Shown here piece by piece: positions 23,028 to 31,801 of a DNA stretch of 64,000 bases (its first letter is position 1; every line of letters begins with the position of its first letter). The notes beneath the pieces are model-generated. The model had not been told where the DNA came from and made no database searches. It worked only from the letters and a program-made list of their open reading frames with translations. The stretch comes from a virus. The stretch covers positions 62,001-126,000 of IMG/VR virus record IMGVR_UViG_3300042308_001511; one strand, written 5' to 3'. A program made the position numbers and the translations under genes.

Positions 23028-25280
23028 ATGATAAATGTGGATTACAATAACGGGACTATAGTTGTCTCAGACTCTTTTGATTTGTTAGCGGCAACAGGTT
23101 CAGTTTCTGCCGCACCTGCTTTCAATTCTATCGGCGCTGAGTATGTTCTCACTTTTTCGAATATAACAGGTTTCGCTTGTTTCAACAAATTTTTTTATGA
23201 TACATTAGGTCTTACATCTAACCGTTATTTAGAGACACATTATAGGGTTTCACGAGATGGTAATGCATATAGTGAATGGTTTCCACTTTCGGCAAACGTA
23301 AAAGACTTTCCATCATTGGATACACTTCACCTTCAAATTAGGTGGAGACGTGCTGGTGTATCTACTATAGGCTCCATAAGACTATTAGAATATAGTATAT
23401 CAGGAGAAGTTGAACGAAAAGTGATAGAGGATGATGGTGTTGCATATGTTCTTCCTGGTGAATCTGTTATTGTGAAAGCACCTTATATCTATAAAGTATT
23501 CAAACTTACCGGACATGAAGTAATTGCGGGTGGTGTATTAGAGGACGCTACACTTAAGTGGAGGTATTCTCAAGACAATAGTCGTACTTGGTCAAAATGG
23601 GAACCACTAACAGATCCAAATGTATCTACTGCTAAAATAAATCCAATAAGATTTTTTCAAGTTGAGTTTTTGGTAGAGAATGGTGGAAACTCACCACTTT
23701 CTGTAAGGGATATAAACCTTTTGGGTGATTTCCAAAATGTAAGTAAAGACTATTTTAAAAGTAACCTTATGGGTATAAGGGATAATTGTATGAGTAATAT
23801 GGTCAATGCTGGATATTATGATCAATCTGGAAACTTTGTACCTTATGCAAATCCATCTGGTGTACAAGGTAATGTATCTACCGGATTATCTGGTGATAAT
23901 TGTCAAACTGATCAACATGGTTCTACACTTCCGGCGATGAGTAATGAGAATAAAGCAGGTCTTTATAATCCATATCAACAGAATGCGGCGATGTCTCTTC
24001 TTAATAAACTAAGTACAGATGCTGCAGAGGTTTTTGGCCATCGAGTTATTTACTTTGCAACTGATCCTGATAGGAAAGGTACTGATATGACTATGCATGA
24101 ATATCAACTTTATAACGTTTCGTGTGAGGGTGAACTTAAAATTTCGGTTGAGGGAAATAATTTTCCTGATAGTCAGATTGTTATGAATCAATTTGACTTG
24201 AATCTTTTTTCAACTATGGAAGTTCACATAACCAAAAAAATGTTCAAAGAAGTTTTTGGTCCACAACGTAGACCATCAAAAGAGGACTTTATTTACTTTT
24301 GTCAGTTGAATCGTATGTATTCGGTTGATCATGCACAACAATTTAGGAATTTCAATAATTCTGCGGTTTCTTATAAACTAATACTCAAAAAGTACAACAA
24401 AGCGGCAAACTTCGATATTCAAGATTCGGATATAAGAGACAAAATAAAACAGCTCACAAAAAATTCTACTTTGGACGAGCTTATGGGTATAGAGAAGGCA
24501 GAAGACAAAGTATCTATTGCAAACAAACAACAATTTGCACCATTAACTAGAGATCCTATAAGACACAATATTGTAGCTAAGATAAAAAGAGAGTTAATTG
24601 AGAATTCTTCTACTATAATATCTAAGTCACATTATGACTTATCTACTGTAGAGTTAGGTGAGACGGCAGTTTCTTATAATAATGTTAATCCTTACTTTAG
24701 GGAGACTGACAATTTAGGTTATATGATTTGGTTCAATATAAACAATTATGTTTTTGACGATGTATATTACTTCTTTAGTTATTACGACCAGGCAAATTCA
24801 TTAGGTTGGCAGGTTAGAATGTCTAATGACAGAGTTTCCGTAGTTCTAAATGGTGTTGAATATGATTGGGATTTACTCGGTGTACAGACAAACGACGCGA
24901 CGGCATTAGACGAAGAGGTATGGTATTGTTATGTACTGAATTTGGATCAAAGACAGCGGACTATGTCACAATGGATTTATAAACGTGATGTTGATGACGA
25001 GTCTAAGGCAGGTATGATTAATAGTACTATACTTAGAAAGGTTTATTCGGATTCACGTGATATGGTTCCATTTGAAGCTTTGGTAGAGGGTGCAGATTGT
25101 TTAGTTATTGCATCTGATATGAGGGCTACTAATATCAGATTGTTTAACGATGTAATACCTGAAGATTATCACGACAAACTACTAAATCAAATGATAGTTG
25201 GTAATGATTCGAGACATCTCGTTTTTGCAGATAATGCTAATATGAGAATAGATCTTCCTAGGTATCCACTTAATGAGTAA
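23028..25280 (+). CDS. large virion structural protein
   Basis: 750 residues. The N-terminal half has repeated beta-sandwich-like segments with the pattern Y-R-x-S-x-D-x-x-x-Y-S-E-W / W-R-Y-S-Q-D-N-S-R-T-W-S-K-W, typical of extended tail or baseplate-associated proteins. The last ~190 residues (Y-M-I-W-F-N-I-N-N-Y then W-Q-V-R-M-S-N-D-R-V-S-V-V) look like a concanavalin/LamG-type jelly roll. Asparagine-rich middle. Probably a tail or baseplate component or fibre; exact T4 counterpart not identified. It stands alone on the plus strand, behind a TATATATA box. Confidence 0.65.
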   Translation: MINVDYNNGTIVVSDSFDLLAATGSVSAAPAFNSIGAEYVLTFSNITGFACFNKFFYDTLGLTSNRYLETHYRVSRDGNAYSEWFPLSANVKDFPSLDTLHLQIRWRRAGVSTIGSIRLLEYSISGEVERKVIEDDGVAYVLPGESVIVKAPYIYKVFKLTGHEVIAGGVLEDATLKWRYSQDNSRTWSKWEPLTDPNVSTAKINPIRFFQVEFLVENGGNSPLSVRDINLLGDFQNVSKDYFKSNLMGIRDNCMSNMVNAGYYDQSGNFVPYANPSGVQGNVSTGLSGDNCQTDQHGSTLPAMSNENKAGLYNPYQQNAAMSLLNKLSTDAAEVFGHRVIYFATDPDRKGTDMTMHEYQLYNVSCEGELKISVEGNNFPDSQIVMNQFDLNLFSTMEVHITKKMFKEVFGPQRRPSKEDFIYFCQLNRMYSVDHAQQFRNFNNSAVSYKLILKKYNKAANFDIQDSDIRDKIKQLTKNSTLDELMGIEKAEDKVSIANKQQFAPLTRDPIRHNIVAKIKRELIENSSTIISKSHYDLSTVELGETAVSYNNVNPYFRETDNLGYMIWFNINNYVFDDVYYFFSYYDQANSLGWQVRMSNDRVSVVLNGVEYDWDLLGVQTNDATALDEEVWYCYVLNLDQRQRTMSQWIYKRDVDDESKAGMINSTILRKVYSDSRDMVPFEALVEGADCLVIASDMRATNIRLFNDVIPEDYHDKLLNQMIVGNDSRHLVFADNANMRIDLPRYPLNE

Positions 25281-25283
25281 AAA

Positions 25284-26114
25284 TTATACTGCTATTTCTA
25301 ACTTTTCTGAAAGTTTTTTAATTCCTTCAGTTCCTGTTATTGAAAAGTCATCGATGGTATAATCGTAGAAGTTTTTCATACCTAACAATTCTATCTTTGG
25401 GTAAGAATTTATCGATTCTCTTTCCATAATCTCTTTCACTGCATCGAAGTGTCTATCGTAGATATGTAGGTTCTGAACCATATGACAAAACTTACCAACT
25501 TTGAAACCACAATGAGTCGCAACCATCATCTGTAATGCAACATATTGTATTTTGTTGATGTAACCCGCCATAACGTAATCATTCGATCTTTGATCAAGTG
25601 TCATATCTAAGTAGAGCTCACCATCCTTTCTCCTAACCGAATACTTAGTCATAAATGCACAAGGGTGAAGTCCGGGTGTCTCCTTTAAGTCAGCATACTG
25701 ATACATATCGATTATGTGTCTTCTACCGAATGGGTCATTAATAAGACCATTCAATAAATCGTCCATAAGTCCATATCTTCTTATTGTGGCACCATATCTT
25801 TGACCAATTGTACCATCACCAATATCCCATTCGTCCCACCAGTTTATACCCATATCGTGTGCATCTGATAGTGAGTTTGATTGTTTTTGGTATATCCAAA
25901 GGATTTCTTTTATACCAGTTTTGATTGCAGTATTCCTGAGAGTTGTTATAGGAAACTCACCATTTTCTAAGTCGTATTCTTCGAACACACCAGTTATAAA
26001 TTTAGTATATGCTGGTGTTCCATCCTTCCAACTCGGGCGTGGCTTCTCATCCCAAGATCCTTCTTTTAAAATTTTATTGATGTTATCTTTGTAGTATTTG
26101 TCTGCCTTCATCAT
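25284..26114 (-). CDS. thyA: thymidylate synthase
   Basis: 276 residues from the ATG at 26114, which overlaps the upstream stop as ATGA; a start at 26168 would overlap that gene by 58 bases. Conserved elements: R-R in F-G-R-R-H-I-I-D-M near 131-132 (phosphate binding), catalytic Cys152 in L-H-P-C-A-F-M, and D-Q-R-S-N-D-Y with the nucleotide-binding R-S-x-D. Asn187 aligns with the E. coli Asn177 that selects dUMP; dCMP hydroxymethylases carry Asp here. It therefore makes dTMP from dUMP with methylene-tetrahydrofolate, supplying DNA synthesis, with no sign of cytosine hydroxymethylation. The His in H-P-C is unusual. Confidence 0.85.
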   Translation of the reverse strand: MMKADKYYKDNINKILKEGSWDEKPRPSWKDGTPAYTKFITGVFEEYDLENGEFPITTLRNTAIKTGIKEILWIYQKQSNSLSDAHDMGINWWDEWDIGDGTIGQRYGATIRRYGLMDDLLNGLINDPFGRRHIIDMYQYADLKETPGLHPCAFMTKYSVRRKDGELYLDMTLDQRSNDYVMAGYINKIQYVALQMMVATHCGFKVGKFCHMVQNLHIYDRHFDAVKEIMERESINSYPKIELLGMKNFYDYTIDDFSITGTEGIKKLSEKLEIAV

Positions 26115-26302
26115 TTCTGTGTGTTGTTGTTTTGATTTTGACCGAGTGCTCTTTTCTTTTGTTGCCAAGCTTCCAGGTCTCTTTCCATAAATCTACGTAT
26201 ACGTTTGGATATGTTTATAGAGTTCTCCTCACAGAAAAGTCTGTATTCATCGAGCAGTTTGCTCGGTAGTCTAAGTGTGAACATTTTGTCTTTAGCTGGC
26301 AT
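26111..26302 (-). CDS. ribbon-helix-helix DNA-binding protein
   Basis: 63 residues from M-P-A-K-D-K-M; the longer reading from 26350 overlaps the GNAT gene and is rejected. M-F-T-L-R-L-P-S-K-L-L-D-E-Y at 7-20 is the Arc/CopG-type strand and first helix, and N-I-S-K-R-I-R-R-F-M is the second. It should bind DNA as a dimer. The tail is Gln/Asn-rich. Placed just upstream of thyA with ATGA coupling, it may regulate that operon. Confidence 0.72.
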   Translation of the reverse strand: MPAKDKMFTLRLPSKLLDEYRLFCEENSINISKRIRRFMERDLEAWQQKKRALGQNQNNNTQK

Positions 26303-26346
26303 TTGTATTCCTTTTATATGTATATACATTTGCGACAAATAGGTTT

Positions 26347-26682
26347 TCAATCAACCTTCTTTTCGACGTAGGTAACGCTTTCACCTGAATCGAAACCTTT
26401 TTCCAATAATAGAGGAAGAGATGTTTCTTTACACCATGCATATACGGTCCAACCTTTATAGTTATCTTTCACATATTCCCACCTAGTCTCCCAAAGTGCA
26501 CGGTAAAGACCTTTCCTTCGGTGGTTCTCTTCGACCCAGGCATCTAAGAATTTTATCTTTTGATTAGGTTCTATTGACATAAATATGTGACCGATGGCCT
26601 CATTACTTGTTTTGTCGTATGCAATCCACATCTCTACATTCTGTGCATTGGGTTTTATGTGTACTATTTTGGTATTTTTCAT
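26347..26682 (-). CDS. GNAT-family acetyltransferase
   Basis: 111 residues. Motif A is seen as L-D-A-W-V-E-E-N-H-R-R-K-G-L-Y-R-A-L at 46-63, with R-R-x-G-x-x-R forming the acetyl-CoA pyrophosphate loop. The fold is short but complete. Substrate unknown; phage GNATs can modify host or phage proteins. Abuts the upstream adhesin gene without a gap. Confidence 0.78.
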   Translation of the reverse strand: MKNTKIVHIKPNAQNVEMWIAYDKTSNEAIGHIFMSIEPNQKIKFLDAWVEENHRRKGLYRALWETRWEYVKDNYKGWTVYAWCKETSLPLLLEKGFDSGESVTYVEKKVD

Positions 26683-28218
26683 TTATACGTATTTTCTAAT
26701 CATTGTGTTGTAGTTGGAAATAACTTCTGATTCTGTTAGTGATTTTTCATAAACAACAACGGATCCAATTATTCCCTGAAAGAACGCTCCCCACTCAACA
26801 CCTAATGTTGCGTACTTCCTTCCACCTAATGCGGCGTAGTCCACGTTAAGGTTCGGCGTTGCGTGTCCTGTACTTCCTGCCACGGTACTCTGCAAAACAC
26901 CGTTCAAATAAATGTTATAAGAGGATCCCTGCCAAACCATTGTTAGATTCTGCCATACTGCCTGTAATACCAAAGGTGATACAACGGAAGTGAACTTACC
27001 AGACCCCCAGATTGATATGACCTCATTTGTAACATTTGATGTCGTATCGCCGAGGAATATCACAAACGGTTGTGTAATTGCAGGCGATCCGAACTGCACG
27101 AGTGTCTGTCCAGGTGTCGTTGAGCTTATTTGTGTACTCGGCTTAAACCAGGCACTTACTGAGAAGACAGAAAATGTTGAGGATAAAGTACCTCCTATGA
27201 CCTCACTTTCAATTCCTGAAAAAACAAGTCCTCTTTCGTTTTTATCAAAATTTGTCGTACTGAATGGATATATTACGTTCATTTTCGAAGACATATCTTT
27301 AACCGGTTCTGGTCCAATCAAAAGATCTTGTATACTCGGTTCCAATCCGTCAACCAAATCTATCCTTGGGTAGATGAATGATTGAGTTGCTGTATCTGTT
27401 GAATAAAAGTGATATGCATTTAGTTGTGAAGTAACCGTTGAGTAGTTCCAAATAAAGTCTGTAAATCCTGAATTATTTAATATGGTTGATCCTATTAGGT
27501 TTCCTACCTTTCCGGAGTTTGTTGTCCAAACACCGGAATCTGGATGAGCGTAGTTTCTTGCCAAAGAACCGATTGCACTACCTGGTGTAATAACACCATA
27601 TGTACTTCCGACCGGCCAGACGTGTCCGACTGCTAATGTCCAAATATTAATACCTCCTAACCATGGTGGAGAAACATCTAATGTTGTACTTGGATTATTA
27701 TTTGGTGTATAGTGAAAATATGAATAGTAACTACTTGTGAGACCAAGTGTAGGAGATGAGTTCTTACTTGGTGCAAATTGTCTTGTCGATATATCATACA
27801 TATTTACTCCAAAATATAAAGATCCAGATGTAGTTAGACCTGTTGACATTGCATCTCTTTTTGTCCAAACTGAGAAACGGTACAATTTATTTTTATCAAT
27901 AGCGGCATTGCCGGTAAGAAATCCACCATCTGGATTAGAAAATTCTCCGACATAATCATCTTGTGATGATGATTTCCATACAACTGATTTGGCGTATCCA
28001 AATGGATTACTTTGTTCTACCCTTATATTCTCATTCGTAGTCGAACTCATATTAAAATTAGTAACACCATACTTTGTAGTATCTGATGCTATGTGTCCTG
28101 TACCTGTTGTCCAGGAAGAGTAATTAATTAGGTTTGGTGCAAAACATTTACGGTTGGCGAAGTCCACATGGAACACAATTGAATCTGAAACTATTTTACT
28201 TCCTATTTTTATTGACAT
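26683..28218 (-). CDS. LamG-domain tail fibre/adhesin
   Basis: 511 residues. It begins with I-V-F-H-V-D-F-A-N-R-K, the entry strand of the same module found twice in the fibre at 59934. The C-terminal 180 residues form a LamG/concanavalin-like jelly roll: F-S-V-S-A-W-F-K-P, W-Q-N-L-T-M-V-W, Y-N-I-Y-L-N-G-V-L, I-I-G-S-V-V-V-Y-E-K-S-L-T-E-S-E-V. This domain often binds glycans, so a receptor-binding role on the host surface is likely. The long serine/threonine-rich middle is typical of fibre shafts. A TTTATATATAGT box lies directly upstream. Confidence 0.78.
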   Translation of the reverse strand: MSIKIGSKIVSDSIVFHVDFANRKCFAPNLINYSSWTTGTGHIASDTTKYGVTNFNMSSTTNENIRVEQSNPFGYAKSVVWKSSSQDDYVGEFSNPDGGFLTGNAAIDKNKLYRFSVWTKRDAMSTGLTTSGSLYFGVNMYDISTRQFAPSKNSSPTLGLTSSYYSYFHYTPNNNPSTTLDVSPPWLGGINIWTLAVGHVWPVGSTYGVITPGSAIGSLARNYAHPDSGVWTTNSGKVGNLIGSTILNNSGFTDFIWNYSTVTSQLNAYHFYSTDTATQSFIYPRIDLVDGLEPSIQDLLIGPEPVKDMSSKMNVIYPFSTTNFDKNERGLVFSGIESEVIGGTLSSTFSVFSVSAWFKPSTQISSTTPGQTLVQFGSPAITQPFVIFLGDTTSNVTNEVISIWGSGKFTSVVSPLVLQAVWQNLTMVWQGSSYNIYLNGVLQSTVAGSTGHATPNLNVDYAALGGRKYATLGVEWGAFFQGIIGSVVVYEKSLTESEVISNYNTMIRKYV

Positions 28219-28220
28219 AC

Positions 28221-28236
28221 ACTATATATAAAAACC
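28221..28236 (-). promoter_or_regulatory. TTTATATATAGT box (candidate late promoter)
   Basis: Minus-strand GGTTTTTATATATAGT, two bases before the ATG at 28218. Nearly identical to the box before the CTS-leader gene starting at 56096. Confidence 0.5.
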
Positions 28237-28301
28237 AAATCTTTATAAAGAAAATAACAATATTATTGTTAATTTAGCTATCTTAGCAAAAATAGATAGT
28301 G

Positions 28302-28685
28302 ATGACGATAGACTTCGGTACTGCGATATTATGTGATGGTGACTTCACCAGAAGTGATAACTACTCAGACCTTATAGAGAACTCTGATCATATAACATTA
28401 GATGAATCTTGGATGAACTTTACGGTCGAAGGACTTGAAGATGGTCTATTAGTTGAGTTTACACAGGATTTTGAGGGTTATTGGACACATTGTCCTGGTG
28501 ACTATTGGACACCACCTGATAGCGATTTTGAATTAATAAAAGATGAATTATTCATAAATCGTGTTCTTTTAGACGATATAGAGGTGGAAATGACAACTGA
28601 GTTAGAAAGACTTATAATGATACTTGTTATAAATGAGATAGAAAACTCCAATCGTAGAAATTCAAAAATTTATATACGAGTTTGA
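28302..28685 (+). CDS. hypothetical acidic protein
   Basis: 127 residues, rich in D, E and W, from the ATG at 28302 (a GTG lies directly before it). No recognised domain. A variant element TATCTTAG at 28278-28285, followed by CA, lies 16 bases upstream. Confidence 0.6.
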   Translation: MTIDFGTAILCDGDFTRSDNYSDLIENSDHITLDESWMNFTVEGLEDGLLVEFTQDFEGYWTHCPGDYWTPPDSDFELIKDELFINRVLLDDIEVEMTTELERLIMILVINEIENSNRRNSKIYIRV

Positions 28686-28703
28686 TCAGTTAATATATAA
28701 CTT

Positions 28704-29567
28704 ATGATTATAAGAAAAATAGGTGATAAGAAACCGAATGTACTCGTTTTTCAAGGTTCACCACGAGATTTAGATACTTGTCCTGGTATGGAATCAAAAA
28801 CCGATAAGATATTAAAAGCGACGATTGAGAGATACTCGCCTTTTATTGATTTTACAATTATTGACCTATCAGTTAACACATCTAAGAAACCGAATATACA
28901 ACCATGTAAAGGTTGTGTATCTACTGCGGGTGGATATCATTGTCACTTTCCGTGTTCCTGTTATTTTAAAGGTGGTAAGACTACAGATTTATTAGCAGAG
29001 TTAGATGTATATGACAGATTACAAAAATGTGATGCATTTCTTATATTTTCTCCTATACACTGGCATTCACTAACATCACAAATAAAAACGCTTTTCGATA
29101 GATTGGTTTGTATAAACCAGACATTAACTATAGATGATGCTAAAAAGATAACCGGTGATGAAATAAAAAATGTTGAAAAAACTGGGAAATTAGCAAGGAG
29201 TGGTAAGTATGACGGAATGTTAAGAAATCATCTTGAAGGTAAGGTATGTGGATTCTTTGTACATGGTGATGATGGTGCAGACGATTATGATGGAAAAAAA
29301 CTTCCTGATTCGTATGACGTTTTAAATGATAATTTTTCATTAGATCCTAAGAGTGTGGTTATGCCTTATGTTATGCAGATGAAATATTCTGGAGTTTTCG
29401 TTCCTGATGAGTTAATAGAGGTATTTTATATGAATAAAGGGATTGACTATAACACTGCAAATAGAACACTTGTTAAGAATAAAGAACCTTTTGATAGAGC
29501 ATTCACATTGATAGAAAGATTATTAGAATATTTAGATGTGAGAAGTAAAGAAAACAAATTGATCTAA
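28704..29567 (+). CDS. flavodoxin-fold NAD(P)H-dependent FMN reductase-like protein
   Basis: 287 residues. G-S-P-R followed by S-K-T at about 18-33 is the FMN phosphate loop of flavodoxin-like reductases; F-S-P-I-H-W-H-S at about 115-122 and I-K-T-L-F-D-R are the flavin/dimer segments. P-C-K-G-C-V and H-C-H-F-P-C-S-C-Y at about 68-88 give a cysteine cluster like that of iron-sulfur flavoproteins. It should pass electrons between NAD(P)H, flavin and perhaps a metal cluster. It opens a plus-strand run of auxiliary genes and is longer than the minimal family at its C-terminus. Confidence 0.75.
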   Translation: MIIRKIGDKKPNVLVFQGSPRDLDTCPGMESKTDKILKATIERYSPFIDFTIIDLSVNTSKKPNIQPCKGCVSTAGGYHCHFPCSCYFKGGKTTDLLAELDVYDRLQKCDAFLIFSPIHWHSLTSQIKTLFDRLVCINQTLTIDDAKKITGDEIKNVEKTGKLARSGKYDGMLRNHLEGKVCGFFVHGDDGADDYDGKKLPDSYDVLNDNFSLDPKSVVMPYVMQMKYSGVFVPDELIEVFYMNKGIDYNTANRTLVKNKEPFDRAFTLIERLLEYLDVRSKENKLI

Positions 29568-29609
29568 AACGTATAGTATAAGGATAGATTTTTTTTTACT
29601 ATATAACAG

Positions 29610-30053
29610 ATGAATTTTTACCAAGAGATGGCAATGTTTTTGCCAATTGCATTTAAAGTGCTAATAGCCACAATATGTGGTGCTATAGTAGGATATGAAC
29701 GTGAACTTAAAAATAAAAGTGCAGGTCTTAGAACAATTATATTGATTTGTGTTGGATCGTGTCTTTTCACAGTTGCATCGTTTGTTGCTGCTAAATATAC
29801 GGGTGACCCAACACGTATACTCTCAACAATTGTAACCGGTATCGGATTTTTAGGAGGTGGTGTAATTATGCAACATGAGGACAAACTTGTTGGTATAACA
29901 ACTGCCGCCTTTATATGGGTTGTTTCTGCCATTGGTATATTATGTGGACTTGGTATGGTTATGCCGCCAATTATCCTTACATTAGGCCTCGTCGGAATGT
30001 CAACATTTCTGGCTAAATATGAAAGAAAGATAAGAAAGGATGATAGAGATTGA
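29610..30053 (+). CDS. MgtC/SapB-family membrane protein
   Basis: 147 residues, four predicted transmembrane helices. The family signature is clear: G-A-I-V-G-Y-E-R-E-L-K-N-K-S-A-G-L-R-T at about 23-41, then G-I-G-F-L-G-G-G-V-I-M near 76-86 and L-V-G-I-T-T-A-A-F-I-W at about 92-102. Cellular MgtC acts at the inner membrane, with roles in low-magnesium survival and inhibition of F-type ATP synthase. A phage copy could alter host membrane energy or ion state during infection. It overlaps the CYTH gene by 14 bases, so they are cotranslated. Confidence 0.85.
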   Translation: MNFYQEMAMFLPIAFKVLIATICGAIVGYERELKNKSAGLRTIILICVGSCLFTVASFVAAKYTGDPTRILSTIVTGIGFLGGGVIMQHEDKLVGITTAAFIWVVSAIGILCGLGMVMPPIILTLGLVGMSTFLAKYERKIRKDDRD

Positions 30054-30528
30054 GAGAAAGTTCCTACTGAAGTCATTACCGGATATAGAACCGGTTGACA
30101 AAATAAAAATTTGGCAATACTACTACAAAAACTCGGAAGGTATCTGGGAAAGAGCTAGACAGATGGATTCCAAAGTAAAGGGTAAGAAGTTTGTACACAC
30201 TGTTAAGACTCGTATATCTGATATGTCGAATGATGAACAAGAGAAAGAGCTCACAAAAGCAGAGTTCTACGACTTCAGAAGGAGGTGTGTTAAATATCCT
30301 GGTAGTTCGAAGATGTTGAAAAAAACCCGACACATATATACCGATGGTGAATTGAAGTGGGAGGTAGATCTTTTTACGGAATCTGCCACACTTATTATAG
30401 CCGAAGTCGAAATACCGTCAGAAGATTATGATTTACAAATTCCAGACTTCATAACAAAAAAGATGCTTCTTGAAGTAACTACAATGAAACAATTTGGTAA
30501 CAGAAGTATTGCAAATAAAATAAGATAG
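30040..30528 (+). CDS. CYTH-domain triphosphate-processing protein
   Basis: 162 residues. It starts with I-E-I-E-R-K-F-L, the E-x-E-x-K signature of the CYTH superfamily (class IV adenylate cyclase, thiamine triphosphatase, tripolyphosphatase). The repeated charged strands of the triphosphate tunnel follow: V-K-T-R-I, K-K-T-R-H, W-E-V-D-L-F and A-E-V-E-I-P. It should bind and hydrolyse a triphosphate with Mg2+. It could act on inorganic tripolyphosphate or a nucleotide signal; the substrate cannot be read from sequence. Confidence 0.85.
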   Translation: MIEIERKFLLKSLPDIEPVDKIKIWQYYYKNSEGIWERARQMDSKVKGKKFVHTVKTRISDMSNDEQEKELTKAEFYDFRRRCVKYPGSSKMLKKTRHIYTDGELKWEVDLFTESATLIIAEVEIPSEDYDLQIPDFITKKMLLEVTTMKQFGNRSIANKIR

Positions 30529-30567
30529 ATTTTTCGAAACTATACCTATGTGACAGGTATAATTCAT

Positions 30568-31152
30568 ATGGAAGATAAACTTGAACTTAGGATGTATGGA
30601 ATAGTTCCATACAATATATCCGCGATCCAACAGGCAATACAGTTTGGTCATGCTACTGTCGAGTATGGTCAGATGGTCAAAAGGGAAAAAACTGATGTAC
30701 TTTATAACGATTGGGCAGACAACTGGAAAACGTTTATAATTTTAAACGGAGGAACTTCTAACCATAGTCAGAACCGATATCATGAAGGTGAATTTACTGG
30801 AAGTATGGAGGGACACCTTATAACACTCAATGAGATTGGTATACCGAATGCCACGTTTTATGAGCCAGATTTGAATGATATGCTTTCTGCGGTTGTTTTT
30901 ATAGTGGACGAGAGAGTATTCAATCGTAAGAAATACTTAGACCTGGGTGACTGGATCTGGATGAACAAAAGTGAATATCTCACAGATAGAATGATTACAA
31001 CACAAAAGATTGACAAAATGTACAGGAACGGTTATTTTCAGACAGACGCTAACAAAGATGAAAGAGAAATCTACGAAGAGTGGGTGAATTCAATTGGTGG
31101 TGAGAAGAATGTAAGACTTCGAGACTTTTTATCAGGATTGAAATTGGCCTAA
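30568..31152 (+). CDS. PTH2-like phage protein
   Basis: 194 residues from M-E-D-K-L-E-L-R-M. M-Y-G-I-V-P-Y-N-I-S-A-I-Q-Q-A-I-Q-F-G-H-A at about 8-28 resembles the first strand and helix of bacterial/archaeal peptidyl-tRNA hydrolase 2 (x-Q-x-A-x-Q-x-G-H-A). F-Y-E-P-D-L-N-D-M-L-S-A matches the later E-P-D-L...T-A segment. It could act on peptidyl-tRNA or bind RNA, but the catalytic residues cannot be assigned with certainty. C-terminal extension unrelated to the family. Confidence 0.6.
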   Translation: MEDKLELRMYGIVPYNISAIQQAIQFGHATVEYGQMVKREKTDVLYNDWADNWKTFIILNGGTSNHSQNRYHEGEFTGSMEGHLITLNEIGIPNATFYEPDLNDMLSAVVFIVDERVFNRKKYLDLGDWIWMNKSEYLTDRMITTQKIDKMYRNGYFQTDANKDEREIYEEWVNSIGGEKNVRLRDFLSGLKLA

Positions 31153-31433
31153 TGGATATAGATGAAAGACTTAGTGTATATTTGGTTGATATCATACAGA
31201 ATTATGAGCAAATGAATAATCAGTACCAAGACGTTGAAAACGTTAATATAACTGAGTTTAAACGAACTGAAATAATGGGCGAGGTAAAAGTACAGGCTGA
31301 ATATGTTTACGACCTATATAGTAGGTTTGATCGTAAGTGGCATCTTAAAGGTAAGCCGGGTAGAATAAGTTTAACTGATAGTGATTTTAAAAGTTACTAC
31401 AGGGATATAAAGATAGACCAATTGTTCGAATGA
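31152..31433 (+). CDS. hypothetical protein with RDIKIDQLF C-terminus
   Basis: 93 residues. Ends Y-R-D-I-K-I-D-Q-L-F-E, part of the shared C-terminal pattern. Overlaps both neighbours by one to four bases. No domain recognised. Confidence 0.62.
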   Translation: MDIDERLSVYLVDIIQNYEQMNNQYQDVENVNITEFKRTEIMGEVKVQAEYVYDLYSRFDRKWHLKGKPGRISLTDSDFKSYYRDIKIDQLFE

Positions 31434-31798
31434 TGGAATGGATGAAAATAGATGGTGAAACTTATATGATAGAAGCCATAACAACGCAGTTTAGTGAGGA
31501 TCAACACAACATAAAATCTGTTGTGTTTGTAAAAGATTTAGTATCGGAACAGAAAATAATTGACTTATATGAGTCTGGTAATAGTTTTGAATTTGAGACT
31601 AATAAATGGAAATTTACTGGGTCACGAATAAAATCTATAACTTTCGACACATCAGGTGTCGTATTCGACATCGTCTCCAGGAATGGTGGTATGAAGTCAA
31701 TACAATATGAGAGGGATAAAAGAATAGATGAATTATTCGGATATGAAACTCCGGACGACATTAATGATATAAACACAGAACCAAAAAACCATAAATAG
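31430..31798 (+). CDS. hypothetical protein
   Basis: 122 residues. The segment Y-E-R-D-K-R-I-D-E-L-F-G at about 95-106 matches the C-terminal pattern of the preceding protein, so the two may be related or share a partner; 16 further residues follow it. Beta-rich N-terminal part. No family recognised. Confidence 0.6.
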   Translation: MMEWMKIDGETYMIEAITTQFSEDQHNIKSVVFVKDLVSEQKIIDLYESGNSFEFETNKWKFTGSRIKSITFDTSGVVFDIVSRNGGMKSIQYERDKRIDELFGYETPDDINDINTEPKNHK

Positions 31799-31801
31799 TA
31801 T

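Noticed and set aside
29618-30076. 152-codon minus-strand frame opposite MgtC
   Set aside because: Antisense to a clear MgtC gene; no promoter or conserved motif.
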